A stretch of DNA of 64,000 bases from DATAEY01 sp045805565 (GCA_045805565.1 JBJMKZ010000050.1:30096-94095); one strand, 5' to 3'. Counted from the first letter of the stretch, positions 33,288-42,431 are shown. Notes: generated by a model not told the origin, from the letters alone. A program made the numbers and translations.

Positions 33288-34853
33288 CTAGCCGGCGAGC
33301 GCCGGCTGGCCAGCGCGGCGCTCACCGAGCTCCTCGTAGTCGTCCCGGGAAGTCTCGTCCTGCCCGCGCCGCGCGCCCAGCAGCGAGAGGACCCCGGTGA
33401 GCACGACCGCCACCACCAGGTTGGCCGCGAGCGCGAACACCGCCTCGTAGGCGGAGACGCTGATGCCGAGCACGTTGAGTTGGTAGACCGACGTCTTGAA
33501 GTCGGCGGAGAGCGCCATCAGCGTCCCGGTGACCATCCCCACCGCCCAGCCGGCCAGCAATGCCCAGCGGTGCAGCCAGCGGGTGTACAGGCCCACCACG
33601 ATCGCGGGCAGCGTCTGCAGGATCCAGACCCCGCCCAGGAGCTGCAGGTCGATCGCGTAGGTGGTGGGCAGCAGGAGGATGAACGCCACCGCGCCCGCCT
33701 TCACGACGAGCGACGTCACCTTGGCGGTCCTGGCCTCCTCCGCGTCGGTGCACCGCGGTCTCAGGTACTGCTTGTAGATGTTGCGCGTGAATAGGTTCGC
33801 GGCGGCGATCGACATGATGGCCGCCGGCACCAGGGCACCGATCGCGATCGCTCCGAAGGCGAACCCCTCGAACCAGCCCGGGAAGAACTTCACGAACAGG
33901 TCGGGCACCACCGAGTTCGGAGTCGCCGGCTTGATGCCGGCGGCGATCGCCATGTAACCCAGCAGGGCGATCAATCCCAGCAGGAGGGTGTAGGCGGGAA
34001 GGATCGCCGCGTTGCGCCGGATGACGTTGGTGCTCGAGGAGCTCAGGACCCCGGTGAGCACGTGCGGATACATGAACAGGGCCAGCGCCGAGCCGAGCGC
34101 GAGCGTGGCATAGGCGGTTTGGGCGGCGCCGGTTCCGGGGATCAGCGCGCCCGGCTTGCCGGTCGGCCCCGTCTTGTGCGGCAGGGCGTCGGCGGCGGCT
34201 CCGAAGATGTGGCCGAAGCCGCCGAGCTTGGCCGGGATGTAGACGATCGCCACCAGGATCGTCACGTAGATCAGCGTGTCCTTGACGATCGCGATCAGCG
34301 CGGGGGCCCGCAGGCCGCTCTGGTACGTGTAGAGGGCGAGGATCAGGAAGGCGAGGATCAGCGGCCAGTCACCGCTGATCCCCATGGCGGCGATGACCAC
34401 CTGGATGCCCACCAGCTGGAGCGCGATGTACGGCATCGTCGCCAGCAACCCCGTGAACGCGGTCGCCAGCGCGAGCGTGGAGCTGCCGTAGCGGCCGCGG
34501 ACGAAGTCGGCGGGAGTCACGTATCCGTGGCGGTTGGCCACGGCCCACAGCCGCGGCATCAGCAGGAACACGAGGGGATAGACGATGATCGTGTACGGCA
34601 GGGCGAACAGCCCCTGGGCGCCGACCCCGAAGACCAGCGCGGGGACGGCGATGAACGTGTAGGCGGTGTAGACGTCGCCACCCAGCAGGAACCAGGTGAC
34701 GACCGTCCCGAACCTGCGGCCCCCCAATCCCCACTCGTTGAGGATCGTCAGGTCGCCCCGTCGCCAGCGCGAGGCGATGAAGCCGAGCACCGTGACCAGC
34801 GCGAACAGGAAGACGAAGACCGCGAGGGCGACGGGGTCGGCGGATGCCTGCAT
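33288..34853 (-). CDS. sodium:solute symporter, MctP-type monocarboxylate permease
   Basis: The 521-residue protein has 13-14 hydrophobic helices. Landmarks of the SSS family include the N-terminal NEWGLGGRRFG, GGDVYTAYTFIAVPA, GYVTPADFVRGRYGS and the central GFAFGAIAIGALVPAAIMSIAAAN region. This order is typical of MctP permeases that take up lactate, pyruvate and similar acids. A DUF3311 gene precedes it by 18 bases, the usual partner of such permeases. The last 30 residues are charged and cytoplasmic. Confidence 0.9.
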   Translation of the reverse strand: MQASADPVALAVFVFLFALVTVLGFIASRWRRGDLTILNEWGLGGRRFGTVVTWFLLGGDVYTAYTFIAVPALVFGVGAQGLFALPYTIIVYPLVFLLMPRLWAVANRHGYVTPADFVRGRYGSSTLALATAFTGLLATMPYIALQLVGIQVVIAAMGISGDWPLILAFLILALYTYQSGLRAPALIAIVKDTLIYVTILVAIVYIPAKLGGFGHIFGAAADALPHKTGPTGKPGALIPGTGAAQTAYATLALGSALALFMYPHVLTGVLSSSSTNVIRRNAAILPAYTLLLGLIALLGYMAIAAGIKPATPNSVVPDLFVKFFPGWFEGFAFGAIAIGALVPAAIMSIAAANLFTRNIYKQYLRPRCTDAEEARTAKVTSLVVKAGAVAFILLLPTTYAIDLQLLGGVWILQTLPAIVVGLYTRWLHRWALLAGWAVGMVTGTLMALSADFKTSVYQLNVLGISVSAYEAVFALAANLVVAVVLTGVLSLLGARRGQDETSRDDYEELGERRAGQPALAG

Positions 34854-34871
34854 CTGAGCTCGCCCTCCGCC

Positions 34872-35144
34872 TCAGCGCGTTCTCGTGTACACGATCCAGG
34901 TGAGCAGCGCGGTCACCGGGACCCAGGCGAACTGGTACCAGTAGAAGAACGGGAAGCCGAGCAGCCTGGGGTACTCGGACGCGTACAGCGGGAGCCACAG
35001 CAGTCCGAGGAACGGCAGGACCAGGAGCAGGTACCACCAGCGCGAGCCCGGCGCCCTGGCTCGCTGGGTCACCACCGGCGGCGGGCCCTCGGGCCCATCG
35101 ATCGGCCGGTCGCCGCGCCCGCTGTCGCCAAGAGGCTGAGACAC
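34872..35144 (-). CDS. DUF3311 small membrane subunit of the MctP-type permease
   Basis: The 90-residue protein has a polar 30-residue N-terminus, then a WWYLLLVLPFLGLLWLPLY helix, a PFFYWYQFAW segment and a second helix. This FYWYQ signature is diagnostic of DUF3311, which is nearly always next to an SSS permease. It starts at GTG and is divergent from mreB. Confidence 0.9.
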   Translation of the reverse strand: MSQPLGDSGRGDRPIDGPEGPPPVVTQRARAPGSRWWYLLLVLPFLGLLWLPLYASEYPRLLGFPFFYWYQFAWVPVTALLTWIVYTRTR

Positions 35145-35219
35145 CTTCGGCTCCCGGTGTGGCCCCTACCCCGCTGCGGCGCCGCAAAACCGCTTGCCCT
35201 GGCCGCGCCTCCGGGCTCG

Positions 35220-35225
35220 TACGCT
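35220..35225 (+). promoter_or_regulatory. -10 hexamer TACGCT of a leaderless promoter
   Basis: TACGCT lies 6 bases before the ATG of mreB at 35232. Confidence 0.6.
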
Positions 35226-35231
35226 GTAGCG

Positions 35232-36314
35232 ATGGCCTTCGGCAGGAAGTCCTGGGGTCGCGACATCGCGATCGACCTGGGGACCGCCAACACCCTGGTC
35301 TTCGTCCGCGGCGCGGGCATCGTCGCGTCCGAGCCCTCGGTGGTCGCCCTGGACACCCGCACCGACCAGGTCCATGCCGTGGGCAGCGAGGCCAAGCGGA
35401 TGATCGGCCGCACCCCGGCGGCGATCTCGGCGGTGAGGCCGCTGCGTCACGGGGTGATCGCGGACTTCGAGGTCACCGAGCAGATGCTGCGCTACTTCAT
35501 CGGCCGCGTGCACTCGAGCCGCTTCGCCCACCCGCGCCTGGTCATGTGCGTGCCCTCGGGGGTCACCGACGTCGAGAAGCGGGCGGTGGAGGAAGCCTGC
35601 CTGGTCGCCGGCGCGCGCGAGGTGCACCTGATGCAGGAGTCCATGGCGGCGGCGATCGGCGGCGACCTGCCGGTCGCCGAGCCCCGGGCGAGCATGGTGG
35701 TGGACATCGGTGGAGGCACTAGCGAGGTGGCGGTGATCTCGCTGGGGGCGATCGTGGTGTCCAGCTCGGTGCGGCTGGGCGGCTATGAGCTCGACGAGCA
35801 CATCGCCGCCCACATCCGGCGCCGCCATCAACTCGCCATCGGGGAGCAGACCGCCGAGGACATCAAGATCACGCTGGGCTCCGCCGGCGCCCCGGATCCC
35901 CAGGCGAGCGCCGACATCCGCGGGCGCGATCTGCTCTCGGGCCTGCCCAAGAGCGTGAGCCTCCAGTCCCAGGAGGTCGTCGAAGCGCTCTCGGAACCCG
36001 TCGACGCCATCCTCGCCACCGTGAGGGAAACGCTCGAGGAGACTCCCCCCGAGCTCGCCGCCGACATCGTCAACGCCGGCATCATGCTGGCCGGCGGGGG
36101 CTCGCTGCTGAGTGGTCTCGCCGAGCGCGTGCAGGACGAGACGCAGATGCCGACCTATCTGGCCCACTCGCCGCTGACCACGGTGGTCGAGGGGGCGGGC
36201 CGGTCGCTGGACGAGCTCGAGCTGCTCCGGCAGACGAAGACGGCGCGACGCAGCTCGGCCATCACCGCCGCGGCGCGAAGCCGCAGGTCCAGCCGCAACC
36301 TTCCCGCCCGGTAG
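35232..36314 (+). CDS. mreB: MreB-type rod-shape-determining actin homologue
   Basis: The 360-residue protein has all actin/MreB nucleotide motifs: DIAIDLGTANTLVF (phosphate 1, residues 11-24), PRLVMCVPSGVTDVEKRAV, LMQESMAAAIG, VVDIGGGTSEVAVIS (phosphate 2) and GIMLAGGGSLLSGL (adenosine motif). It should polymerise along the membrane and position wall synthesis. The N-terminus is short (MAFGRKSW, an amphipathic-type start). The tail beyond about residue 330 is Arg/Ser-rich and longer than usual. No mreC or mreD lies beside it; an aldo/keto reductase gene follows after 13 bases. Confidence 0.93.
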   Translation: MAFGRKSWGRDIAIDLGTANTLVFVRGAGIVASEPSVVALDTRTDQVHAVGSEAKRMIGRTPAAISAVRPLRHGVIADFEVTEQMLRYFIGRVHSSRFAHPRLVMCVPSGVTDVEKRAVEEACLVAGAREVHLMQESMAAAIGGDLPVAEPRASMVVDIGGGTSEVAVISLGAIVVSSSVRLGGYELDEHIAAHIRRRHQLAIGEQTAEDIKITLGSAGAPDPQASADIRGRDLLSGLPKSVSLQSQEVVEALSEPVDAILATVRETLEETPPELAADIVNAGIMLAGGGSLLSGLAERVQDETQMPTYLAHSPLTTVVEGAGRSLDELELLRQTKTARRSSAITAAARSRRSSRNLPAR

Positions 36315-36327
36315 CCAGGCGCGTGAC

Positions 36328-37179
36328 GTGAGCCCCGACCCCCGTCCCAACGCCGGCGAGGCCCCCCGCGTCGAGCTGGTCGACGGCCACGCCATGCCGC
36401 AGGTGGGCTTCGGGGTGTTCCAGATCCCGCCCCGGGACACCGCCGCGGCGGTGAGACATGCCCTGCGCACCGGCTATCGCGCGGTGGACACCGCGGCCGC
36501 GTACGGCAACGAGCCCGAGGTTGGCGAGGCGGTCAGGGACAGCGGGCTAGAGCGCGAAGCGGTGTTCGTGACCACCAAGCTGTGGAACGCCGACCACGGT
36601 CGCGACACCGCGTCCCGGGCGTTCGAGGACAGCCTGGCGCGCCTGGACCTGGGGCACGTCGACCTCTACCTCATCCACTGGCCGGTCCCGCAGCGCAACC
36701 GCTACGTCGAGTCGTGGCAGGCCCTCACCGAGCTGCAGGCCGGCGGCCGGGCGCGCTCGATCGGCGTCTCGAACTTCGAGGTCGACCACCTGGAGCGCAT
36801 CATCGACGCCACCGGAGTGGTCCCGGCGGTCAACCAGGTGGAGCTGCATCCCCGCTTCCAGCAGCCGGAGCTGCGCCGCTTCCACACCGAGCACGGCATC
36901 GCCACGCAGGCGTGGAGCCCGCTGGCGCAGAGCGCGGTGCTCGACGATCCGGCGGTCACCGAGCTCGCCGAGGCCAACGGCAGGACGCCGGCCCAGGTCG
37001 TCCTGCGCTGGCACCTGCAGCTCGGCAACGCCGTGATCCCGAAGTCGGCGACGCCGGAGCGAATCGAGGAGAACTTCGACATCTTCGACTTCACGCTCGA
37101 CGACGAGGCGATGCGGAGTCTCGAAGGCCTCGATGCCGGCGAGCGCATCGGCCCCGACCCGGCCACGTTCGCAGGCTGA
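36328..37179 (+). CDS. aldo/keto reductase
   Basis: The 283-residue TIM-barrel protein has the four catalytic residues of the family: Asp and Tyr in DTAAAYGNE, Lys in TTKLWN and His in LIHWPVP. GVSNFEVDHLERI and IPKSATPERIEENFDIFDF bind NADPH. It belongs to the 2,5-diketo-gluconate reductase-like AKR branch, which reduces a broad range of aldehydes and ketones. The GTG start is 13 bases after the mreB stop, so it is probably read from the mreB promoter. A hairpin follows the stop. Confidence 0.92.
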   Translation: MSPDPRPNAGEAPRVELVDGHAMPQVGFGVFQIPPRDTAAAVRHALRTGYRAVDTAAAYGNEPEVGEAVRDSGLEREAVFVTTKLWNADHGRDTASRAFEDSLARLDLGHVDLYLIHWPVPQRNRYVESWQALTELQAGGRARSIGVSNFEVDHLERIIDATGVVPAVNQVELHPRFQQPELRRFHTEHGIATQAWSPLAQSAVLDDPAVTELAEANGRTPAQVVLRWHLQLGNAVIPKSATPERIEENFDIFDFTLDDEAMRSLEGLDAGERIGPDPATFAG

Positions 37180-37182
37180 CCG

Positions 37183-37202
37183 CGGCGCGGGAGGCCGCGC
37201 CG
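37183..37202. terminator. short GC-rich hairpin between convergent genes
   Basis: CGGCGCGG and its complement CCGCGCCG flank the loop GAGG, 3 bases after the aldo/keto reductase stop. No T-tract is present. Confidence 0.45.
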
Positions 37203-37343
37203 GCACGCATCGCTCTCCCCTCGGATCCCAGTGCTACATCGGCGAGGCGTCGGACCTTCCTGCCCGGTGCACGGATCGTGGCGATCGCACCCGGTGCGAG
37301 GGCCCACGGCCGCCTCACCAGCGGGGCAGACGCGGCCGGCCGG

Positions 37344-38831
37344 CTAGTCCGGGATCTCGATCTCGCGCTTGAGGATCTTGCCGGTCGGGCCCTTGGGCAG
37401 CTCGTCGGCGAACCAGATCTTGCGCGGGTACTTGTACTTGGCGAGCTTGCCCTTGACGTACTCCTGGATGTCCTCCGCGGAGACGTCCTCGCCCTCCTTG
37501 ACCACCACCGCGGCGCCCACCTCCTCGCCCAGGCGCTCGTCCTCCACGCCGATCACCGCCGCCTCCGCGATGGCGCCGTGCCGGTAGAGGACCTCCTCGA
37601 TCTCGCGCGGATAGACGTTCTCGCCGCCGCGGATGATCATGTCCTTCTTGCGATCGTCGATGAAGACGAAGCCGTCCTCGTCGATGTGGCCCATGTCGCC
37701 GGTGTGGAACCACCCGTCGCGGAGCTCCTCCTTCGTCGCCTCCTCCTTGTTCCAGTACTCGGCCATCACGTTGTCGCCCTTGATGGCGATCTCGCCGATC
37801 TCGCCCTGCTCGACCTCGTCGCCGTCGTCGTCGACGATCTTGACCTCGACGCCCTCGACCGGCTTGCCGATCGAGCCCGGCTTGCGCTCGCCGGGGTGGT
37901 TGAAGGTGCCGACCGACGTGGTCTCCGACAGCCCGTAGCCCTCGAGCACCTCGATCCCGAACGCCTCCTCGAACCTCTCCATCACCTCGACGGGCATCGC
38001 CTGGCCGCCGGTTATGCCGATCCGCAGCGACGAGGTGTCGTGGTCGTCGCGGTCGTCGGCGTTGAGCACGGCGCTGTACATCGTCGGCACGCCCTCGAAG
38101 ATGGTCACCTTGTCGCGCTCGATCGCCTTGAGCGTCTTGCCGGGGTTGAACCTCGGGATCAGCGACAGGCAGGCGCCGAGCTTGGTGGCGCCGTTGAGCC
38201 CGCAGGCCTGACCGAACACGTGGAAGAACGGCAGCGCCCCGAGGATCACGTCGTCCGCGCTCATCTCGACCAGGGTGGTGGCCACGTCGGTGCTCATGCG
38301 CAGGTTTCCGTGGGTGAGGACCGCGCCCTTGGGAGACCCCGTGGTGCCCGAGGTGTAGAGGATCACGCCTATGTCGTCCGGGTTGCGCTCGACGACGCCG
38401 TGGTCGGGCTCCGCCTCGCCGAGCATCGCCTCGAACTTCTCGGGCTCGACGCAGACGACCTCGACCCCGGCGTCCTTGGCGCCCCGCTCGGCCGCCTCGC
38501 GGAAGTCGTGCCAGGCGAACAGGAGCTTGGCGCCCGAGTCCTTGACGTGGTAGGCGACCTCGTTGGCCTCGTAGCGGGGGTTGATCGGCACCACCGCGGC
38601 GCCGAGCCGCAGCACCCCGTAGTACACGAGCGCGAAGTAGGGGACGTTGGGCAGCATCACCGCCACCCGGTCTCCCGGCTCGATGCCCTTCGCCTTGAGC
38701 ATCCCCGCCACGCGGGCGCTGCCCTCCTCGACCGCCTCGTAAGGGATCTCGATTTCCTCGAGCTTGAGCGCGATGCGGTCGCCGTGCTTCTCGGCGGTCT
38801 CGGTGAGGATCGACACGATGTTGCCGCTCAT
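37344..38831 (-). CDS. long-chain fatty acid-CoA ligase (AMP-forming)
   Basis: The 495-residue ANL enzyme has YTSGTTGSPKG, EGYGLSETT, WFHTGDMGHIDEDGF, DRKKDMIIRGGENVYP and the C-terminal PTGKILKREI with the catalytic Lys. The hinge and A8 motifs match FadD-type medium/long-chain ligases. It lies 19 bases downstream of a Baeyer-Villiger-type monooxygenase gene on the same strand. This suggests a catabolic unit: ketone or aldehyde oxygenation, then CoA activation of the acid released. That link is inference. Confidence 0.92.
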   Translation of the reverse strand: MSGNIVSILTETAEKHGDRIALKLEEIEIPYEAVEEGSARVAGMLKAKGIEPGDRVAVMLPNVPYFALVYYGVLRLGAAVVPINPRYEANEVAYHVKDSGAKLLFAWHDFREAAERGAKDAGVEVVCVEPEKFEAMLGEAEPDHGVVERNPDDIGVILYTSGTTGSPKGAVLTHGNLRMSTDVATTLVEMSADDVILGALPFFHVFGQACGLNGATKLGACLSLIPRFNPGKTLKAIERDKVTIFEGVPTMYSAVLNADDRDDHDTSSLRIGITGGQAMPVEVMERFEEAFGIEVLEGYGLSETTSVGTFNHPGERKPGSIGKPVEGVEVKIVDDDGDEVEQGEIGEIAIKGDNVMAEYWNKEEATKEELRDGWFHTGDMGHIDEDGFVFIDDRKKDMIIRGGENVYPREIEEVLYRHGAIAEAAVIGVEDERLGEEVGAAVVVKEGEDVSAEDIQEYVKGKLAKYKYPRKIWFADELPKGPTGKILKREIEIPD

Positions 38832-38850
38832 GGTCTCTCGCTCTCTCGAC

Positions 38851-40302
38851 TCAGCTCAGCGCGAAGTCGCGGGTCTCGGGCCGGCGCACCGTGCGCCAGT
38901 ACTCGGTCGCCGACCCGGGCCAGTTGTTGGTCACCCGGCCGGTGGGCGTCTTGTACCAGCTAGAGCAGCCCTGGGTGAACACCGACGAGCGCAGGCGCTC
39001 CTGCGTGCGCCGGTCGAAGCGCTCCGCCGCCTCGGGCCGCACCTCGATGCGTCGAGCGCCGCGGCGATCCAGCTCCTCCAGGCAGCCGAGCACGTGCGCG
39101 ATCTGGGCCTCCATCATGAAGATGATCGAGTTGTGGCCCAGGTTGGTGTTGGGCCCGTAGAGGAGGAACAGGTTGGGGAAGCCGGGCACGGTCACCCCGA
39201 GGTGAGCGTACGGGCCGTCCTCCCAGGCGTCCTCGAGGGTTCGCCCATCGGGCGCCTGCACCCGCATCGGGGCGACCAGCGCCTGGGAGTCGAAGCCGGT
39301 GGCGAACACGACCGCGTCGAGCCCGTGCTCGGCGCCGTCCCGGGTCCGGATGCCGCCAGGGGTGAAGCCGTCGATCGCCTCGGTGACCAGCTCCACATTG
39401 GGGCGGGCGAGCGCCGGGTAGTAGTCGTCGGAGACCAGGATCCGCTTGCAGCCGATCGGATAGCTCGGGGTGAGCGCCCGGCGCAGCTGCTCGTCGTCGA
39501 CCTGCGACTCCAGGCGCCAGCGGGCGTAGCGGGTGAGGGCGCGCGAGCACAGCGACCCCGGCCTGAAGCCCAGCAGGAGCGTCTCCTGGCGCATGAACAG
39601 CAGCGAGCGGTACGCCCGCCGCAGCCCGGGCACCGCCGCGAACAGCCGGCGCTCCGCGCTCAGGTAGGGACGATCGTGGCGCGGGATGATCCACGGCGGC
39701 GTGCGCTGGAAGACGTCCACGCGCTCGCACACCTTGGCCAGCTCGGGCACGATCTGGATCGCGGTTGCGCCCGAGCCGATGACTGCCATCCGCTTGCCGC
39801 GAGGGTCGAAGGAGTGCTTCCAGCGCGCGGAGTGCCACCACTCGCCCTCGAAGTCCTCCAGTCCGCCAAACGGCGGGACGTGGGGGATCCGCAGCTGCCC
39901 GCACGCCGCGACCAGGACTCGCGCCGACAGCGGCTCGGCGTCGCGCAACTCGAGCTGCCAGCGCTGCTCGCCCGGGTCGAAGCGCGCGGCCGCCACCTGG
40001 GTGCCGAGCCGCAGGTGGCCCCGCACGCGGCGCTCGTCGACGAAGTCCTCGAGGTAGGACATGATCTCGTCGCGGGGCGGATAGCGGCGCGTCCAGTCCG
40101 AGCGCGGCGCGAACGAGTAGGAGTACAGGTGGGAGGGGACATCGCACGCCAGGCCCGGGTAGGTGTTGGCGCGCCAGGTCCCGCCGATCCCCCGGTCGGC
40201 CTCGAGGATCGCGAACGACCGCCGCCCGGACCCCCGCAGCCGCGCGCCGAGGCCCAGCCCGCCGATGCCGGCCCCGACGATCGCGATGTCGGCCCTGTCC
40301 AC
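38851..40302 (-). CDS. flavin-containing (Baeyer-Villiger-type) monooxygenase
   Basis: The 483-residue protein has GAGIGG (residues 10-15) for FAD, GTWRANTYPGLACDVPSHLY, the Baeyer-Villiger fingerprint FEGEWWHSARW (151-161; FxGxxxHxxxW) and a second Rossmann motif VIGSGATAIQ for NADPH. Such enzymes insert oxygen beside a ketone to give an ester or lactone. The GTG start (40302) has TAGGCT 7 bases upstream. The acyl-CoA ligase gene follows after 19 bases. Confidence 0.92.
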   Translation of the reverse strand: MDRADIAIVGAGIGGLGLGARLRGSGRRSFAILEADRGIGGTWRANTYPGLACDVPSHLYSYSFAPRSDWTRRYPPRDEIMSYLEDFVDERRVRGHLRLGTQVAAARFDPGEQRWQLELRDAEPLSARVLVAACGQLRIPHVPPFGGLEDFEGEWWHSARWKHSFDPRGKRMAVIGSGATAIQIVPELAKVCERVDVFQRTPPWIIPRHDRPYLSAERRLFAAVPGLRRAYRSLLFMRQETLLLGFRPGSLCSRALTRYARWRLESQVDDEQLRRALTPSYPIGCKRILVSDDYYPALARPNVELVTEAIDGFTPGGIRTRDGAEHGLDAVVFATGFDSQALVAPMRVQAPDGRTLEDAWEDGPYAHLGVTVPGFPNLFLLYGPNTNLGHNSIIFMMEAQIAHVLGCLEELDRRGARRIEVRPEAAERFDRRTQERLRSSVFTQGCSSWYKTPTGRVTNNWPGSATEYWRTVRRPETRDFALS

Positions 40303-40309
40303 CTCTGTG

Positions 40310-40315
40310 AGCCTA
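40310..40315 (-). promoter_or_regulatory. -10 hexamer TAGGCT of a leaderless promoter
   Basis: TAGGCT on the minus strand ends 7 bases before the GTG at 40302, the first gene of the monooxygenase-ligase unit. Confidence 0.6.
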
Positions 40316-40391
40316 TCCCTGCGGCACCCTCTCTCCCAGGGTTGTTCCCCGATGGCGCCGTCGTCACCCGCGCAGGAGCCGGGCTCCGGGC

Positions 40392-41309
40392 CTAGCGCAG
40401 GCGGACCTCGATCGCTCCGTCGTGCAGCCGGACGTCGTACACGGGCTGCGGGGAGACCGCCGGGCCCCGGACGATCGAGCCGTCCTCGAGGCGAAACCGG
40501 CTGCCGTGCAGGGGGCAGGTCACGCAGCCGTCGGCGATCTCGCCGTCCTGCAGCGGGCCGCCTCGGTGGGAGCAGCGGGCGAGCATCGCGTACACCCGCC
40601 CGTCCCGGCGGGTGAGCAGGATGGGCGTCCCTTCGAGCTCCACGTCACGGACCTCGCCCTCGCCGAGCTCGTCCTCGCCCAGCGCGCGGGTCCAGTCCTC
40701 GGGGTGGCGGTGGAACGTCGTCTGGTCGACGCCCAGGCCCTTGGCGTAGGAGAGGTGGCCGCCCAGGTATCCGCCCACGGTGACCGCCGCCGCGCCCGCC
40801 AGGCCGTAGACGACGCCCCGCCCCCGGCGGCCTCGGCGCCGGGCGGCCAGCGAGGCCGAGTAGAGCGCGAGCGCGGTGACGTTGGCGGCCGCGTGCACGG
40901 CGCCCGCCCGGCGGATCGTGTCGTCGAGCTTGGTGCTGTCGGCCCAGTCGGAGAGCCCGGTGACCGCGGTGGGCAGGGCGGTGGCGATCCCGATCCCGAT
41001 CAGGCGATCGGCGGCGGGGCGCCCCTCACGCCCGCCGAGCAGATCCACCAGCGTGGCGCTGGTCCAGGCGCCGATCGGCAGGTCGGTGAACGGTGGATGC
41101 AGCGCATGCCCCAGCCAGGTCCCGCTGATGGCGTCCTTCAGCGCCGACGAGGAGGAAAGCGCCTGGCGCGCGGCGTCGGAGACCTTCTCCGCCACGGGAT
41201 CGAGCGCCTCGACCTCGCCGAGCCGCTCGGCCAGCTCGTGCAGCGCCGGCCGGGTGGGCCGGCCGGCCTCCCAGGTCGTGTCTCCGCCCGCTTGCTGCTC
41301 GGTCGCCAT
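40392..41309 (-). CDS. DUF2231 membrane domain fused to a Rieske [2Fe-2S] domain
   Basis: The 305-residue protein starts with a polar segment, then a DUF2231 domain of four helices with GHALHPPFTDLPIGAW (about 67-82) and GLSDWADS. A C-terminal Rieske domain (about 200-305) follows, with CSHRGGPL and CPLHGSRF, whose two Cys and two His bind the cluster. It is a membrane-anchored electron carrier of unknown partner. The fusion is known in actinobacteria. A molybdo- or quinone-linked redox role is possible but not shown. Confidence 0.9.
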   Translation of the reverse strand: MATEQQAGGDTTWEAGRPTRPALHELAERLGEVEALDPVAEKVSDAARQALSSSSALKDAISGTWLGHALHPPFTDLPIGAWTSATLVDLLGGREGRPAADRLIGIGIATALPTAVTGLSDWADSTKLDDTIRRAGAVHAAANVTALALYSASLAARRRGRRGRGVVYGLAGAAAVTVGGYLGGHLSYAKGLGVDQTTFHRHPEDWTRALGEDELGEGEVRDVELEGTPILLTRRDGRVYAMLARCSHRGGPLQDGEIADGCVTCPLHGSRFRLEDGSIVRGPAVSPQPVYDVRLHDGAIEVRLR

Positions 41310-41374
41310 GGAACTCGGCGCCTACCTTAACCGCCGAGGCGCGGCCGCAGAGCAGCAGGAGGCAGCGGCCACGC

Positions 41375-42418
41375 TCACCGGTGCAGGGCGCAGAGCCGCT
41401 CGGCCTCGTCGTCCAGCTGGCGGCGGGCGGTCCGGTCGAGTCGCTTGAACGGCTCTATCCGCACACGTCCCTTCTCGTACTTCCAGGTGCCCGCGACCGC
41501 GCCGTCGACCAGGAAGGTGTTCACGGAGTGCGGGGTCTTGGGGTTGAACACACGCGCGCGGTACTCCTCCGGCAGGATCCCGGTGCGCCGGGCGTGCACC
41601 AGCAGCGTCGCGTCCCACACCGGGAGGAAGCGGGGCGGCGCCGGCGTGTCCGGATCGGGCAGCGGCCCTCGGGGCAGGTCGACCAGCTCCTCGCCGTCCT
41701 CGCTGCGAAAGCGCCGCACACGCAGGCGGTCCACCGCCGGGCCGACCTCGGTGGGCGGCAGACCGGCGAAGCCGGCGATCTCCCGTAGTGACGAGGGGCC
41801 GAAGCCGCCGAGGTAGCGGCGCACCAGGTGATCGAGGCCCTCCGCCGGGGACACGTCCGCGGGGCCGAGCCAGTCCTCGGCTGCCGCGTACAGGTCGGCG
41901 CGGCGCCGCTCCCAGGTGCCCGACGGCGGCACCCGGACGAGGTGCAGCCACTGGCCGACGGCGCGGGCCACGGGCTTGCCGAGGAGCCGGTCGAGGTCGG
42001 CGCTGTTCAGCGGGCCGTCCGCAAGCTGCCGCCGCAGGCGCCTCGCGCCGGCCGCGACCTCGCGAGGGCTGGGGCCGTCGCGGTGGGTTCGCAGCCACCA
42101 TTCCTGTCGCCCCTTGCGGATGGCGGCGGCCAGCGGCCCGTAGTCGCGCGCGGAGACGAGGTGGATGGTCGACCGCATCAGCGTCCCCTGGACGACCGCG
42201 CGCCGCACGAGGGCGCGGGTGAGGGCGTCGCGCTCGAACCCCTCGACCCGGGTCCACAGGCCGATGTACATCGAGGGCGCGTACTGCGCCTGCAGGCCGC
42301 CCATCCGCTCGAGCGCGACGGGCAGCCGCAGGGCGGCCCGTCGGAGCAGGAGCTGGCGCGCGAGCAGCGCCCGATTGAGCTGGCGCTGGGTCAGGACGGG
42401 CGCGGTGACGGCGGCCAC
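41375..42418 (-). CDS. AlkZ-like winged-helix protein (HTH_42), putative DNA glycosylase
   Basis: The 347-residue protein has MGGLQAQYAPSMYIGLW near residues 39-55. That is the HTH_42/AlkZ core, with Gln43 and Gln45 placed like the catalytic Q-x-Q of AlkZ. RSTIHLVSARDY, a central winged-helix region and VFNPKTPHSVNTFLVDGAVAGTW near the end follow the family order. AlkZ relatives excise bulky or crosslinked bases; others have no known substrate. The start is placed at GTG 42418 because TAGCTT lies 7 bases upstream. It is divergent from the subtilase gene. Confidence 0.8.
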   Translation of the reverse strand: MAAVTAPVLTQRQLNRALLARQLLLRRAALRLPVALERMGGLQAQYAPSMYIGLWTRVEGFERDALTRALVRRAVVQGTLMRSTIHLVSARDYGPLAAAIRKGRQEWWLRTHRDGPSPREVAAGARRLRRQLADGPLNSADLDRLLGKPVARAVGQWLHLVRVPPSGTWERRRADLYAAAEDWLGPADVSPAEGLDHLVRRYLGGFGPSSLREIAGFAGLPPTEVGPAVDRLRVRRFRSEDGEELVDLPRGPLPDPDTPAPPRFLPVWDATLLVHARRTGILPEEYRARVFNPKTPHSVNTFLVDGAVAGTWKYEKGRVRIEPFKRLDRTARRQLDDEAERLCALHR

Positions 42419-42425
42419 CGGCCCG

Positions 42426-42431
42426 AAGCTA
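42426..42431 (-). promoter_or_regulatory. -10 hexamer TAGCTT of a leaderless promoter
   Basis: TAGCTT on the minus strand ends 7 bases before the GTG at 42418 and decides that start over the upstream ATG at 42469. Confidence 0.55.

Noticed and set aside
34062..35231. Long upstream extension of the mreB frame
   Set aside because: It is antisense to the MctP-type permease and reads as Arg/Gly/Asp-rich noise; the actin fold begins at 35232 with its own -10.
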